Below, in pieces: positions 1 through 8,483 of a DNA stretch of 64,000 bases (position 1 is its first letter; each line of letters opens with the position of its first letter). A model generated the notes under the pieces. The model ran no database searches. It was not told the origin of the DNA and saw only the letters and a program-made list of their open reading frames with translations. The position numbers were made by a program, and so were the translations under genes. The stretch comes from Paenibacillus sp. AN1007 (GTDB lineage Bacteria; Bacillota; Bacilli; Paenibacillales; Paenibacillaceae). The stretch lies in NCBI RefSeq assembly GCF_040702995.1, contig NZ_CP159992.1:1699501-1763500 (forward strand), written 5' to 3'.

Positions 1-102
1 TTCCTGTATCAGCAAAATGTAGACCAGTTTGTCGTCATCGAAGAGACCGAACGTATGCATGAGCAGCATCGCAGGGAGCTGAACAACGATGAGCGTGCTT
101 AA
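1..102 (+). CDS. spoVAA: Stage V sporulation protein AA, C-terminal end (partial)
   Basis: An open frame enters from the window edge and ends at TAA 100-102, giving the last 33 residues, which are hydrophilic and charged (ending ELNNDERA). No domain can be recognised in so short a piece. The call rests on position: the frame overlaps the start of spoVAB by 14 bases, as expected for translationally coupled spoVAA-spoVAB. In Bacillus, SpoVAA is a membrane component of the SpoVA system that moves dipicolinic acid into the forespore and out during germination. Confidence 0.6.
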   Translation, partial: FLYQQNVDQFVVIEETERMHEQHRRELNNDERA

Positions 103-511
103 CGGAGCGATCAGCATTGTGCTTGGCATTGCAGGTGGCATTGCAGTGGGGAGTGGTGTCATAGCGCTTATTCTGGTGCTGGACATGATTCCAAGGCTGG
201 CCCAAGTGACGCAATCCTATGATAAAACTCATTGGTACGAGGGGGCGCTCATCGGAGGTTCGTTACTGGGAACGGTAGCGGATTTCTGGCATTGGAAGAT
301 GCATGGGGTCATGCTGTTAAGTCCCATTGTGGGACTGTTCTGCGGTGTATTTATCGGTCTGCTGGCTGCAGCGCTGACGGAAGTGTTAAATGTGCTGCCC
401 GTACTGGCGAAAAGGCTGGGGATGAGATCGTACTTGTTTGGACTGCTGCTCGCGATGATCCTGGGCAAAATGACAGGTTCGTTGTTCGACTTTTTAATAT
501 ACCAGCGGTAA
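89..511 (+). CDS. spoVAB: Stage V sporulation protein AB
   Basis: A 140-residue, strongly hydrophobic protein with about four membrane segments (roughly residues 8-30, 50-68, 75-100 and 115-135). Length and hydrophobic pattern fit SpoVAB, a membrane part of the SpoVA dipicolinic-acid channel system of spore formers. The start ATG at 89 lies inside the end of spoVAA and has an AGGGAG site 10 bases upstream. In Bacillus subtilis, spoVAC, AD and AEB/AEA follow; here the next gene is directly spoVAF-like. Confidence 0.88.
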   Translation: MSVLNGAISIVLGIAGGIAVGSGVIALILVLDMIPRLAQVTQSYDKTHWYEGALIGGSLLGTVADFWHWKMHGVMLLSPIVGLFCGVFIGLLAAALTEVLNVLPVLAKRLGMRSYLFGLLLAMILGKMTGSLFDFLIYQR

Positions 512-541
512 AGCGGCACGACAGGTTAAAGGAGGATGGAC

Positions 542-2207
542 ATGGACGAACATACGGAGCGCACGGGTCTTGACCATGAAGGCGGTATTACGGAAGACAT
601 GATGCATAAGTCGGCTTACGAGATCCAGAAGGAAGAAGAGAAGAGAGCATATCAGAAAAAGAAACAAAACGAGATGTCCGACAGCATTGAGGAATCTGTG
701 CAGTATTGGCAGCAGAACGATGACATCTCCCCGCGCATGAGTGAAAACAAAAACACACTCAAGCAGGTGCTCGGTCTAGGTGAATCCTTTGATGTGGACA
801 TGAGGGAGATGGTACTGGGCGGCAAACATGTTGGATTGCCTGCTCACGGGTTTTGCCAAAGATGAGATTTTGCTTGAAGTGTTAAAAAGGTTAACCTACC
901 TTTCACCCGATCAGATATCGGAGCACGCACTGAAGTCCTATTTTGAATGTTATATCCCCCATATCCAGGTGGAACGGGTAGAAAGGATGAGCGCTGTCAT
1001 CAACAAGGTACTAACCGGGATGAGCGCTATGTTTGTGGAAGGAGATCGCTCTGTTCTCATTATGGATACCCGGAGTTATCCGGTCCGATCGCCTGAGGAG
1101 CCGTCGCTTGAACGTGTGGTTCGCGGATCACGGGATGGCTTTACTGAAACGTTGCTGACCAATGTAACGCTGGTGCGCCGCAGAATACGTGACCCTGGAC
1201 TGAAATTTGAAATCATGCAGGTAGGGCGGAGAACACAAACCGATGTATGTGTTGTATATATTGATGATATTGTTGATAAGGTGCAGGTTGATTCGGTACG
1301 CGAAAAAATACTGCGGATTGATATCGACGGCATACCGGCTGCCGACAAGCAGCTGGAAGAGGCGATTATCAACAAAGGATGGAATCCGTTCCCGCTGGTT
1401 CGGTATTCGGAACGTCCTGACGTTACGGCTTCCCACCTGCTGGAAGGTCGCGTCGTTATTTTTGTAGATACATCCCCCAGCGTGATGATCCTGCCCACAA
1501 CCTTTTTTGATCTATGTGAGCATGCAGAGGAGAACAGACAAACCGCTCTTATGGGAACCTATCTGCGATGGGTACGTTTTGCAGGTATTCTGATCTCTCT
1601 GTTTCTACTCCCGCTGTGGATGCTTATGGTCATTGAACCTTCCCTTAAACCGATCGGACTTGATTTTATTGGTCCTCAGGAAAATGTGAAATTACCGATT
1701 ATCGTGCAGTTTCTCCTCATCGAACTGGGTGTAGATCTATTACGGATGGCAGCCGTGCATACACCGACACCGCTCGCTTCGGCCATGGGTTTGATCGCGG
1801 CAATTCTGGTTGGAGATATTGCGGTAAAGACAGGTTATTTTGTCAATGAAGTTGTGCTCTATATGGCCATTGCGGCGATTGGAATGTTTGCCACACCGAG
1901 TTACGAGTTAGGGCTTGCGAATCGACTGGTCAGGCTGCTGCTGCTTATTGCGGTTGCAATATTTAAAGTGCCAGGCTTGGTGGTTGGAACAACACTTCTC
2001 ATTATAGCGATGACGATTCATCGTTCATACAACTCGTCCTACCTGTGGCCATTTATACCGTTTAATGCAAAGGCATTTGGCAGCTTTTTGTTCAGAGTTC
2101 CATTGCTTGTTAGCAAGAAACGTCCATCGTTCAACAAAACGCGTGACAACACGAAGATGTCGGATGATCCGGATGGCGAATTGCAAAAAAGTAAAAAACA
2201 CAAATGA
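542..2207 (+). pseudogene. spoVAF: Stage V sporulation protein AF (GerA-family), disrupted by a +1 frameshift
   Basis: Two overlapping frames encode one SpoVAF/GerA-family protein. The first, from ATG 542 (seven bases after AAAGGAGG; the ATG at 536 is too close), carries a charged N-terminus and the family start of the GerA domain (GESFDVDMREMVLGGK). The second, readable from about 832 to 2207, continues with LLTGFAKDEILLEVLKRL, the rest of the cytoplasmic domain and the membrane segments (about 1560-2080). Dropping one T in the TT at 831-832 joins them as GGKHVDCLLTGFAKDE, giving about 554 residues; the B. subtilis protein is about 490. GerA-family A subunits act in spore germination; SpoVAF with its partner forms an accessory germination channel. 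A basic tail (KSKKHK) ends the protein. Whether the shift is real or a read error cannot be told from this sequence. Confidence 0.85.
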
Positions 2208-2310
2208 TGTGCCGAAAAATCCATTCATCTCCCGTCTTAATTTGATATACTGGTGTAAAATCAATGGAATAGTAACTGTTCCAGTATACAAAAAGTGAGG
2301 AATGCAGACG

Positions 2311-3642
2311 ATGTATTTACACGGTACAAGTAGAATAAATGAGCAGGGTCATCTGGAAATTGGTGGAGTAGACGTTACGGATATGAAAGAACAATTCGGA
2401 ACTCCGCTCTACGTTGTGGACGAGCAGCTGGTTCGTGAGCGCTGCAGGGAGTACATGGAAGCATTCCGCGCTTCAGGCTTGGGTTTCCAGGTTGCGTATG
2501 CGAGCAAAGCATTCTGTGTTATGGCGATGTGTGCACTTGCAGCAGAGGAAGGTCTTTCCCTGGATGTTGTATCCGATGGAGAACTGTTCACGGCACTGCA
2601 GGCGGGTTTCCCGGCTGAACGCATTCATTTCCACGGCAACAATAAAACGCTCGAAGAAATCGAAATGGCGCTTGACGCTGAAATTGGATGCTTCGTAGTA
2701 GACAACTTTAACGAGCTGCACCTGCTCCAAGCTGTCGCAGCGGACAAAAATCGTAAAGTAAACATCCTCCTGCGTGTAACGCCAGGGGTTGAGGCGCATA
2801 CGCATGAATATATTTCGACAGGACAAACGGACTCCAAGTTCGGTTTTGATATCGGCAACGGTACAGCATTTGAAGCGATTGAACTTGCATCCAAACAATC
2901 CAACCTGGTATTGCTTGGTGTGCATTCTCACATTGGTTCCCAAATCTTTGAGGTTGAAGGGTTCCAGATGGCGGTACAGCGGGTCGCAGAGTTTGCAGCA
3001 AGTGTATATGAGCGTCTGAACGTGGCGTTCAAAGTGGTGAACCTTGGCGGAGGATTCGGAATCCGTTATATCGACGGAGATACACCGCTTGAGGTTGCAC
3101 AGTACGTGAAGGCGATTACGGATGCGGTGAAAAACCATTTTGCCCAAATCGGTTATGCTGTACCTGAAATCTGGGTTGAGCCAGGCCGCAGTATCGTGGG
3201 TGAGGCCGGTACAACATTGTATACGGTTGGCACAAGCAAAGACATTCCAGGCGTGCGTAAATATGTAGCGGTAGATGGTGGTATGACGGATAATCCACGT
3301 CCAGCACTGTATGAGTCCAAGTATGAAGCTGTACTGGCCAACCGTGCAAATGAAGCGGCAGTAGAGACGGTCTCTGTCGCTGGAAAATGCTGCGAGAGCG
3401 GGGACATGTTGATCTGGGATCTGGACCTGCCTAAAGTGGAAAGTGGAGACCTGCTTGCTGTAGCCTGCACAGGCGCATATAACTACTCTATGGCGAGCAA
3501 TTACAACCGGATTCGTCGTCCAGCGGTTGTATTTGTCAAAGATGGCCAAGGAGATGTTGTCGTACGCCGCGAGTCCTACCAGGACATTATTCAAAATGAC
3601 CTCGTTCCAGCACGTATTGGCAAACAACCGGTTACTCGTTAA
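2311..3642 (+). CDS. lysA: Diaminopimelate decarboxylase
   Basis: Converts meso-diaminopimelate to L-lysine, the last step of lysine synthesis; a PLP-dependent fold-type III enzyme. The PLP lysine is in YASKAF (about residue 66), HSHIGSQ supplies the barrel residues, EPGRS binds phosphate, and CESGD carries the active-site Cys of the C-terminal domain. The 443-residue length is normal. I prefer ATG 2311 over the in-frame ATG 2302 because the site GTGAGG (2295-2300) is 10 bases from the former and only one from the latter. The gene follows spoVAF as in B. subtilis and ends before a weak terminator at 3693. Confidence 0.96.
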   Translation: MYLHGTSRINEQGHLEIGGVDVTDMKEQFGTPLYVVDEQLVRERCREYMEAFRASGLGFQVAYASKAFCVMAMCALAAEEGLSLDVVSDGELFTALQAGFPAERIHFHGNNKTLEEIEMALDAEIGCFVVDNFNELHLLQAVAADKNRKVNILLRVTPGVEAHTHEYISTGQTDSKFGFDIGNGTAFEAIELASKQSNLVLLGVHSHIGSQIFEVEGFQMAVQRVAEFAASVYERLNVAFKVVNLGGGFGIRYIDGDTPLEVAQYVKAITDAVKNHFAQIGYAVPEIWVEPGRSIVGEAGTTLYTVGTSKDIPGVRKYVAVDGGMTDNPRPALYESKYEAVLANRANEAAVETVSVAGKCCESGDMLIWDLDLPKVESGDLLAVACTGAYNYSMASNYNRIRRPAVVFVKDGQGDVVVRRESYQDIIQNDLVPARIGKQPVTR

Positions 3643-3692
3643 TTCATCAAGCTGAGTCACGGAATAGCAAGACTCGATTTTACTGATTGTAG

Positions 3693-3727
3693 AGGACGGA
3701 GGGGCATATCCTTTCCGTCCTTTGCTG
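3693..3727 (+). terminator. Probable terminator after lysA
   Basis: AGGACGG (3693-3699) pairs with CCGTCCT (3715-3721) around a 15-base loop, followed by TTTGCTG. The T tract is short, so efficiency is uncertain. Confidence 0.5.
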
Positions 3728-3916
3728 TGCCTATTGCGTATCTGTACGGCATGTAGGTATCCAACCAAAAAGAACAGAAAATCAAAAAAAGCTGTTCTTT
3801 CTTTTGCGATTCGGCTCTTTTCGGTGTAAACTAAGAAAAGTGCTGTAATGCTTGACCTCAAGTTAAGTGCTGCGTCACAATTAACCCTGCTCAAAATTGA
3901 AAGGAGTCATTTACAT

Positions 3917-4348
3917 ATGGCGAAACAAGCAAAAATTAAATTGGCAAACGGCGGAGAAGTATTGATTGACCTGTTCGATCAAGAAGCTCCGAACACAGTA
4001 GCAAATTTTGAAAAGCTGGCAAACTCCGGTTTCTACAACGGTCTGGTGTTCCACCGTGTTATCCCGGGCTTCGTAGCTCAAGGCGGATGCCCTAGCGGAA
4101 CAGGTACCGGTGGTCCTGGTTACACAATTAACTGTGAGATTAACCCGAACAAACATGAGCGTGGAACGCTCGCAATGGCACACGCAGGCCGCAATACGGG
4201 CGGAAGCCAGTTCTACATCTGCTACCAACCGCAGCCGCATCTGGATGGACAGCATACCGTGTTTGGTAAAGTAAGCAAAGGTATGGAGTTTGTTGATGCA
4301 TTTGAAGGCCGCGACAAAATGGAAACTGTTGAAGTAGTAGAAGTTTAA
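3917..4348 (+). CDS. ppiB: Peptidyl-prolyl cis-trans isomerase, cyclophilin type
   Basis: Cytoplasmic cyclophilin that isomerises X-Pro bonds during folding. Visible family motifs are [13 protein letters not shown], the GGPGYTI region, the [15 protein letters not shown] core with the catalytic surroundings, and HTVFGKV near the end. The 143-residue length fits single-domain bacterial PpiB. The start ATG 3917 follows AAAGGAG with suitable spacing; an in-frame earlier ATG (3848) would add residues not seen in the family. Gene order lysA-ppiB-rib matches Bacillus. Confidence 0.95.
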   Translation: MAKQAKIKLANGGEVLIDLFDQEAPNTVANFEKLANSGFYNGLVFHRVIPGFVAQGGCPSGTGTGGPGYTINCEINPNKHERGTLAMAHAGRNTGGSQFYICYQPQPHLDGQHTVFGKVSKGMEFVDAFEGRDKMETVEVVEV

Positions 4349-4380
4349 TTTCAACTGAAGCTGGTCAACCGCATCAAGTT

Positions 4381-4421
4381 AACCCCTGGTACATTCCTAT
4401 TACGGAAGTACCAGGGGTTTT
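4381..4421 (+). terminator. Rho-independent terminator after ppiB
   Basis: Perfect 12-base inverted repeat: AACCCCTGGTAC (4381-4392) with GTACCAGGGGTT (4408-4419), then TTTTG. Confidence 0.85.
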
Positions 4422-4620
4422 GTGCATTGTACGACTTTTTTGCATAATTGCCTTGCGATGTGTTACCAAAAATAAGCTTAAAGGAACTGGCGGGATGAGT
4501 TGAACGTAGGTTATTCTAGCTAGGAACATATTGTTGAAACCGAATACATGAGGTTTGACAGCCTACTGGATATACTGAGCTTACATGTTTTCAGAACTAC
4601 TGTGAAAGGATGTTGTTACT

Positions 4621-5946
4621 TTGACTTTAGATGTTGTACAGCAGCTTAAATTACTTCAAAACATTTATAGTGAGAGCACGATTTGGGACGAGGAGCTGCG
4701 TGCTTCAAGACACAATGTGCCAGAGGACGTATCGGCGGAACAATTACAGGCACTAGAGTCTGCTGGTCATGAGCCTAATCACTTTGTAAGACCGCAGCAT
4801 GAGGAGACGATCCGAGAACTGAGAACATTGTCTGAGCGTTGGACACTTCAGGAGACTGCTCAGGCTTTTGTGGCTTCTCTATGGTCAGCGCCAATGATCT
4901 GGCGTTCACTTCTTACAGGAAAACTGATCGCAGCCAGCATACCTGATCATAAATATAGACCGTATCCTTCCAGTCATAAGTGCCAGATCTGTGGTTTGGA
5001 TGTGAATGACGGAGTAGACACATCGCTTCAGTGGTACTGGCGGATGACAAACGGCACACCGCTGGATGGAGACATATTTGGACATGTACTTGCTCTAAGA
5101 GAGATGGCCGCTTCGGAAGAGCTTCCTGTACCGAATGAATATGATCGCTGGACGCTGCGCGCCGTGTTAACGGTGCTGCGCAATTTGCCGCCTAAGACCC
5201 GTTACAGCAAGGCTGCGGATGCGCTCAAAAAAGAACAACTTCTGCCTACCAAAAAGGTATATGTTTACCGCGACCTGCTTGAAACGCTGGCGCTGGTCGG
5301 CATTCTGGACACGCCAGAGCAGCCCGGCATGATTACGGCTTTCACTTCGTATGCCGAACGCGACAAGAGGCCCAATACCCGCGTTGAGGTTCAAGCTCCA
5401 CTGGCATGGTGGGATTCATCTATCGGAATAAACGAGGATAATCTGTCCCGAATTTTCAGTGGCTTCGACTGCAGCGATGTATCACTTGAGGACAAACCCG
5501 AACCCAATCCTCCAGCGATTGACACCGTTGTTGGCGCGTTCGAGAGCAGACGAAGTGTGCGTGCCAAAGCGAAGGTGCCGAAAAAATCTCCCGATGCTGG
5601 TACAGGTGAAGTGCAGCCTGGAGACGTATATGCAGTAAAAGCACTTAGTGGCTCTTGGGTTACTGTATACTGTCACGAAGTGAAGGACAAACGTGCCATT
5701 GTCGAATATCTGGATGGCGTATTCACCGATATGCCGGGAAAAGAAGACCTTATTCTGACTGTTCGTCCAAGGTCGGATGAGCGCTGGCAGTGCTCGGCCA
5801 TCGGCATGGACTCGACCAGTTGGGTTAGAAGAGTAGCCCGGGATATGCCAGCTCCTGCTGCTTCCCAGCCCAAACCTGAGAGTGTTCCGTTCCACGCTGC
5901 AAAGGATTTGAGGCACATGGCAAGCTGGTGTTTTCCAGACTTGTAA
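4621..5946 (+). CDS. Conserved-looking protein of unknown function
   Basis: A 441-residue soluble protein that I do not recognise. It has no signal peptide or membrane segment. A single CQIC pair (near residue 121) could be half of a metal site. The C-terminal third, after a charged proline-rich linker with a RAKAKVPKK patch, contains a compact region rich in beta-type residues (SGSWVTVYCHEV...RAIVEYLDGVF). Start TTG 4621 is supported by AAAGGA ten bases upstream. It stands alone between the ppiB terminator and its own terminator at 5972, so context gives no function. Base composition is like its neighbours. Confidence 0.7.
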   Translation: MTLDVVQQLKLLQNIYSESTIWDEELRASRHNVPEDVSAEQLQALESAGHEPNHFVRPQHEETIRELRTLSERWTLQETAQAFVASLWSAPMIWRSLLTGKLIAASIPDHKYRPYPSSHKCQICGLDVNDGVDTSLQWYWRMTNGTPLDGDIFGHVLALREMAASEELPVPNEYDRWTLRAVLTVLRNLPPKTRYSKAADALKKEQLLPTKKVYVYRDLLETLALVGILDTPEQPGMITAFTSYAERDKRPNTRVEVQAPLAWWDSSIGINEDNLSRIFSGFDCSDVSLEDKPEPNPPAIDTVVGAFESRRSVRAKAKVPKKSPDAGTGEVQPGDVYAVKALSGSWVTVYCHEVKDKRAIVEYLDGVFTDMPGKEDLILTVRPRSDERWQCSAIGMDSTSWVRRVARDMPAPAASQPKPESVPFHAAKDLRHMASWCFPDL

Positions 5947-5971
5947 GTGTGCTTGTAGGGAATTGTAGAAG

Positions 5972-5999
5972 TCCGGGTCTCGCTTGAGACGCGGATTTT
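5972..5999 (+). terminator. Probable terminator
   Basis: TCCG-g-GTCTC (5972-5981), loop GCTT, GAGAC-g-CGGA (5986-5995), then TTTTG: a stem with one internal mismatch and a short T tract, ending the unknown gene. Confidence 0.6.
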
Positions 6000-6052
6000 G
6001 CTGTTTTATGCTTATTAAAAGTTAGTATGTGACAAAAAGAAACAAAAATAAA

Positions 6053-6081
6053 TTGATTTTTTGGCACTAAAGTGCTAACAT
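6053..6081 (+). promoter_or_regulatory. Likely sigma-A promoter of the riboflavin operon
   Basis: TTGATT (6053-6058), 17-base spacer, TAACAT (6076-6081). Initiation near 6088 would put the FMN aptamer about 15 bases into the transcript. The -10 match is only moderate. Confidence 0.45.
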
Positions 6082-6101
6082 CCAATTAATAACGAAAGCG
6101 A

Positions 6102-6257
6102 TCCTTCAGGGCAGGGTGTAATTCCCTACCGGCGGTGATGCATCATGTTATGGATTACAGTTCCATTACATGGCAAAGTCCGTGACCTGTCTGCCTCGGC
6201 AGATGGCTGATCTGGTGTAATTCCAGAACCGACAGTATAGTCTGGATGGGAGAAGGA
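6102..6257 (+). promoter_or_regulatory. FMN riboswitch (RFN element) aptamer
   Basis: All hallmark segments of the RFN element are present in order: AGGGCAGGGTG, ATTCCCTACCGGCGGTGAT, AGTCCGTGACC, TGGTGTAATTCCAGAACCGACAGTATAGTCTGGATGGGAGAAGGA. The closing helix P1 is TCCTTC (6102-6107) with GAAGGA (6252-6257). It lies upstream of ribD, so it should shut down the rib operon when FMN is plentiful. The gap to the first strong terminator (6512) is unusually long, about 255 bases. Confidence 0.96.
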
Positions 6258-6511
6258 GAGAGTGTATGCCTAGCAGGCTGCACTCCGCAGGAGTGATGCT
6301 GCACAGCCGTCAGCAATAGACGTGACGCTGCGCGGGGAAGGCTTGTCTCTAACAAGTTTTTCTGAACATACTATCGTCTTATAGAACTCTTTACCTGAAT
6401 TTTGTATTCAACAAGGTATGTGTTTGTTTTCACTTGCCTGAAAATGCAGTTTGGGTCAAGCGGCGGTATGTTGTACACGTTTCCTCCTGTAGATGACAGT
6501 TGTCTCTCATC
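6258..6511 (+). other. Long riboswitch expression platform, no gene
   Basis: No coding sequence is supported here. It contains a possible early hairpin, AAGGCTTGT with ACAAGTTTT (about 6338-6360, with G-U pairs), and TCTCTC plus CATCC at 6503-6515, which can pair with GGATG and GAGAGA at the 3' edge of the aptamer (6244-6261). The second pairing would block the terminator at 6512 and is a candidate antiterminator. Confidence 0.45.
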
Positions 6512-6549
6512 ATCCCCACCCGGAACGGAATGTTCGGTGGGGATTTTTT
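6512..6549 (+). terminator. Rho-independent terminator of the rib leader
   Basis: ATCCCCACC (6512-6520) pairs perfectly with GGTGGGGAT (6536-6544) followed by six T. Placed 34 bases before ribD, it is the likely off-state terminator of the FMN riboswitch. Confidence 0.88.
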
Positions 6550-6582
6550 AGTTCAAGATTATAACCGTGGGGTGAACAATAT

Positions 6583-7686
6583 ATGGAAATGATCAATGAT
6601 GAATTTTATATGGCGTTAGCACTGGATATGGCAGAACGGTCACAAGGACAGACTGGAATTAATCCTGTCGTGGGATGTGTCGTAGTTAAGGATGGAAGAG
6701 TGGTTGGCCTGGGCAGCCATCTGAAGAGAGGCACAGGGCATGCGGAAGTGCATGCTCTTAATATGGCAGGAAGTGATGCAGAAGGCAGTACAGTATACGT
6801 AACACTTGAACCCTGCAGTCACTATGGCAAAACGCCACCCTGCAGCGAACGATTGATACACGAGAAGGTCAAACGGGTGGTGGTCTGTTGTGAAGATCCG
6901 AATCCACAGGTGTCTGGCACAGGCATCAGTATGCTTCGACAACAAGGTATCGAGGTTGAAGTGGGTGTCTTGCGCGAACGCGGCAGACGCATGAATGAAA
7001 AGTTTATCAAGTTTATTACAACAGGCCTGCCTTTTGTCACTCTCAAAACAGCATCTACGCTGGATGGCAAAATTGCTACACGCAGCGGGGACAGCAAATG
7101 GATCTCCAACGAGCCGGCACGTGAGATCGTACATGCGCTCCGCCACCGTCATCAAGGCATCATGGTGGGGGTAGATACGGTTATCGCGGATAATCCAGAG
7201 CTGACAACTCGTCTGCAGGTCGAGGGTATCAGCCCGGTAAGAATTGTTGTGGATTCCAAGCTGCGTCTGCCCGTAGGTTCCAAAATGGTCAAGGATGGAC
7301 TTGCACCAACTTGGGTGCTTACGACAGATGAGGCCAGCCAGGAAGCCGCAGAGCGTCTTGAAGCTTACGGGGTAGAAGTTATTCGCTGCGGACCAGGGCC
7401 GCGTGTCGACTTGCTTCATGGACTGAGTAAGTTGGGAGAACGGGAGATTGGCTCCATTCTGCTGGAAGGCGGCGGTACATTAAACGGTGCAATGCTGGAG
7501 GCGCGGCTTGTGGATCGGCTGCTTATGTTTATCGCTCCGAAGATTGTGGGCGGATATGATACTCCTGGCAGCTTCCGTTTTGAAGGTGTAGAGCGTATGA
7601 GCCAGGCCATACAATTGCATCAGCTGGAAATCGAGCAAGTTGGAGATAATATCAGCATTGGCGGAATTCCTGTTTGGCCGGAATAA
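6583..7686 (+). CDS. ribD: Bifunctional diaminohydroxyphosphoribosylaminopyrimidine deaminase / 5-amino-6-(5-phosphoribosylamino)uracil reductase
   Basis: Carries out steps 2 and 3 of riboflavin synthesis. The N-terminal deaminase has the zinc/catalytic motif HAE (residues 53-55) and PCSHYGKTPPC (77-87). The C-terminal NADPH-dependent reductase starts near residue 150 with TLKTASTLDGKIAT and includes GVDTVIADNPELTTR and LLEGGGTLNGAML. The 367-residue length is standard. Start ATG 6583 follows GGGGTG; ATG 6589 is an alternative. First gene of ribD-E-BA-H under the FMN riboswitch. Confidence 0.97.
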   Translation: MEMINDEFYMALALDMAERSQGQTGINPVVGCVVVKDGRVVGLGSHLKRGTGHAEVHALNMAGSDAEGSTVYVTLEPCSHYGKTPPCSERLIHEKVKRVVVCCEDPNPQVSGTGISMLRQQGIEVEVGVLRERGRRMNEKFIKFITTGLPFVTLKTASTLDGKIATRSGDSKWISNEPAREIVHALRHRHQGIMVGVDTVIADNPELTTRLQVEGISPVRIVVDSKLRLPVGSKMVKDGLAPTWVLTTDEASQEAAERLEAYGVEVIRCGPGPRVDLLHGLSKLGEREIGSILLEGGGTLNGAMLEARLVDRLLMFIAPKIVGGYDTPGSFRFEGVERMSQAIQLHQLEIEQVGDNISIGGIPVWPE

Positions 7687-7774
7687 TCGACTGGACGGGA
7701 CAACTCGAGGATGCAGCATCATATTAATAAAGAAGACTTATTGTATACATCGTTTTGGATAGGGAGGCGGCAGT

Positions 7775-8443
7775 ATGTTTACGGGTTTGGTGGAAGAAGT
7801 GGGTCAGATCCGGCGCATTGGCCGTAAAGGTGAAGCCCTGGTGCTGAACATCAGTGCTGCAGTCATTATGGACGATTTAAAGATTGGTGACAGTGTGGCG
7901 GTTAACGGAGTATGTCTAACGGCAACAACGCTGGAGGCTGGCGGGTTTACAGCAGATGTCATGCCCGAAACGTACCGTCATACGAATCTCAGTCAACTTC
8001 AATCCGGCAGTAAGGTGAATCTGGAACGAGCAATGCTGTCCGGGGGGCGATTCGGCGGTCATATTGTTCAGGGACATGTGGATGGGACTGGCGTAATAGG
8101 GAGCATCACACGAGATCAGAATGCGGTTGTATTTGAAATCAAACCGGATGACAGTGAGCTGTTCAAGTTTCTGATTCCGAAAGGATCTGTAACGCTGGAC
8201 GGCATCAGCCTGACGGTTGTAGAGACAACGCAGCGTTCATTCACTGTTTCGATTATCCCTCATACCATTGGTGAGACCGTACTGAACATTAAAAAGACGG
8301 GAGATACCGTCAATATTGAATGTGACATTTTAGGGAAATACGTCGATCACCTGCTGCAGTATGGCAGAGGTCATGCGGAAACGAATACAAGCAAACCGCG
8401 AAGCATCAGTGAGGAATTTCTTTCGAATCACGGTTTTGCCTGA
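7775..8443 (+). CDS. ribE: Riboflavin synthase alpha subunit
   Basis: Dismutates two 6,7-dimethyl-8-ribityllumazine molecules to riboflavin. Two tandem lumazine-binding barrels are visible: the first starts MFTGLVEEVG and contains GDSVAVNGVCLTA; the second contains GGHIVQGHVDGTG and GSVTLDGISLTV. The 222-residue length is typical. ATG 7775 lies after GGGAGGCGG. A small gap separates it from ribD, and ribBA follows 40 bases later, so it is co-transcribed. Confidence 0.97.
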   Translation: MFTGLVEEVGQIRRIGRKGEALVLNISAAVIMDDLKIGDSVAVNGVCLTATTLEAGGFTADVMPETYRHTNLSQLQSGSKVNLERAMLSGGRFGGHIVQGHVDGTGVIGSITRDQNAVVFEIKPDDSELFKFLIPKGSVTLDGISLTVVETTQRSFTVSIIPHTIGETVLNIKKTGDTVNIECDILGKYVDHLLQYGRGHAETNTSKPRSISEEFLSNHGFA

Positions 8444-8483
8444 CCAATGAGTGTACAAAAAACGAAAAACAGGAGGTGCGCCA

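Noticed and set aside
820..870. Programmed frameshift in spoVAF
   Set aside because: No slippery heptamer, stop codon or stimulatory structure is seen at the junction; a simple extra base explains it.
2473..3894. A 473-codon open frame on the minus strand
   Set aside because: It lies antisense to lysA, has no ribosome site or family motif, and its composition is that of a reverse-frame shadow of a well-conserved gene.
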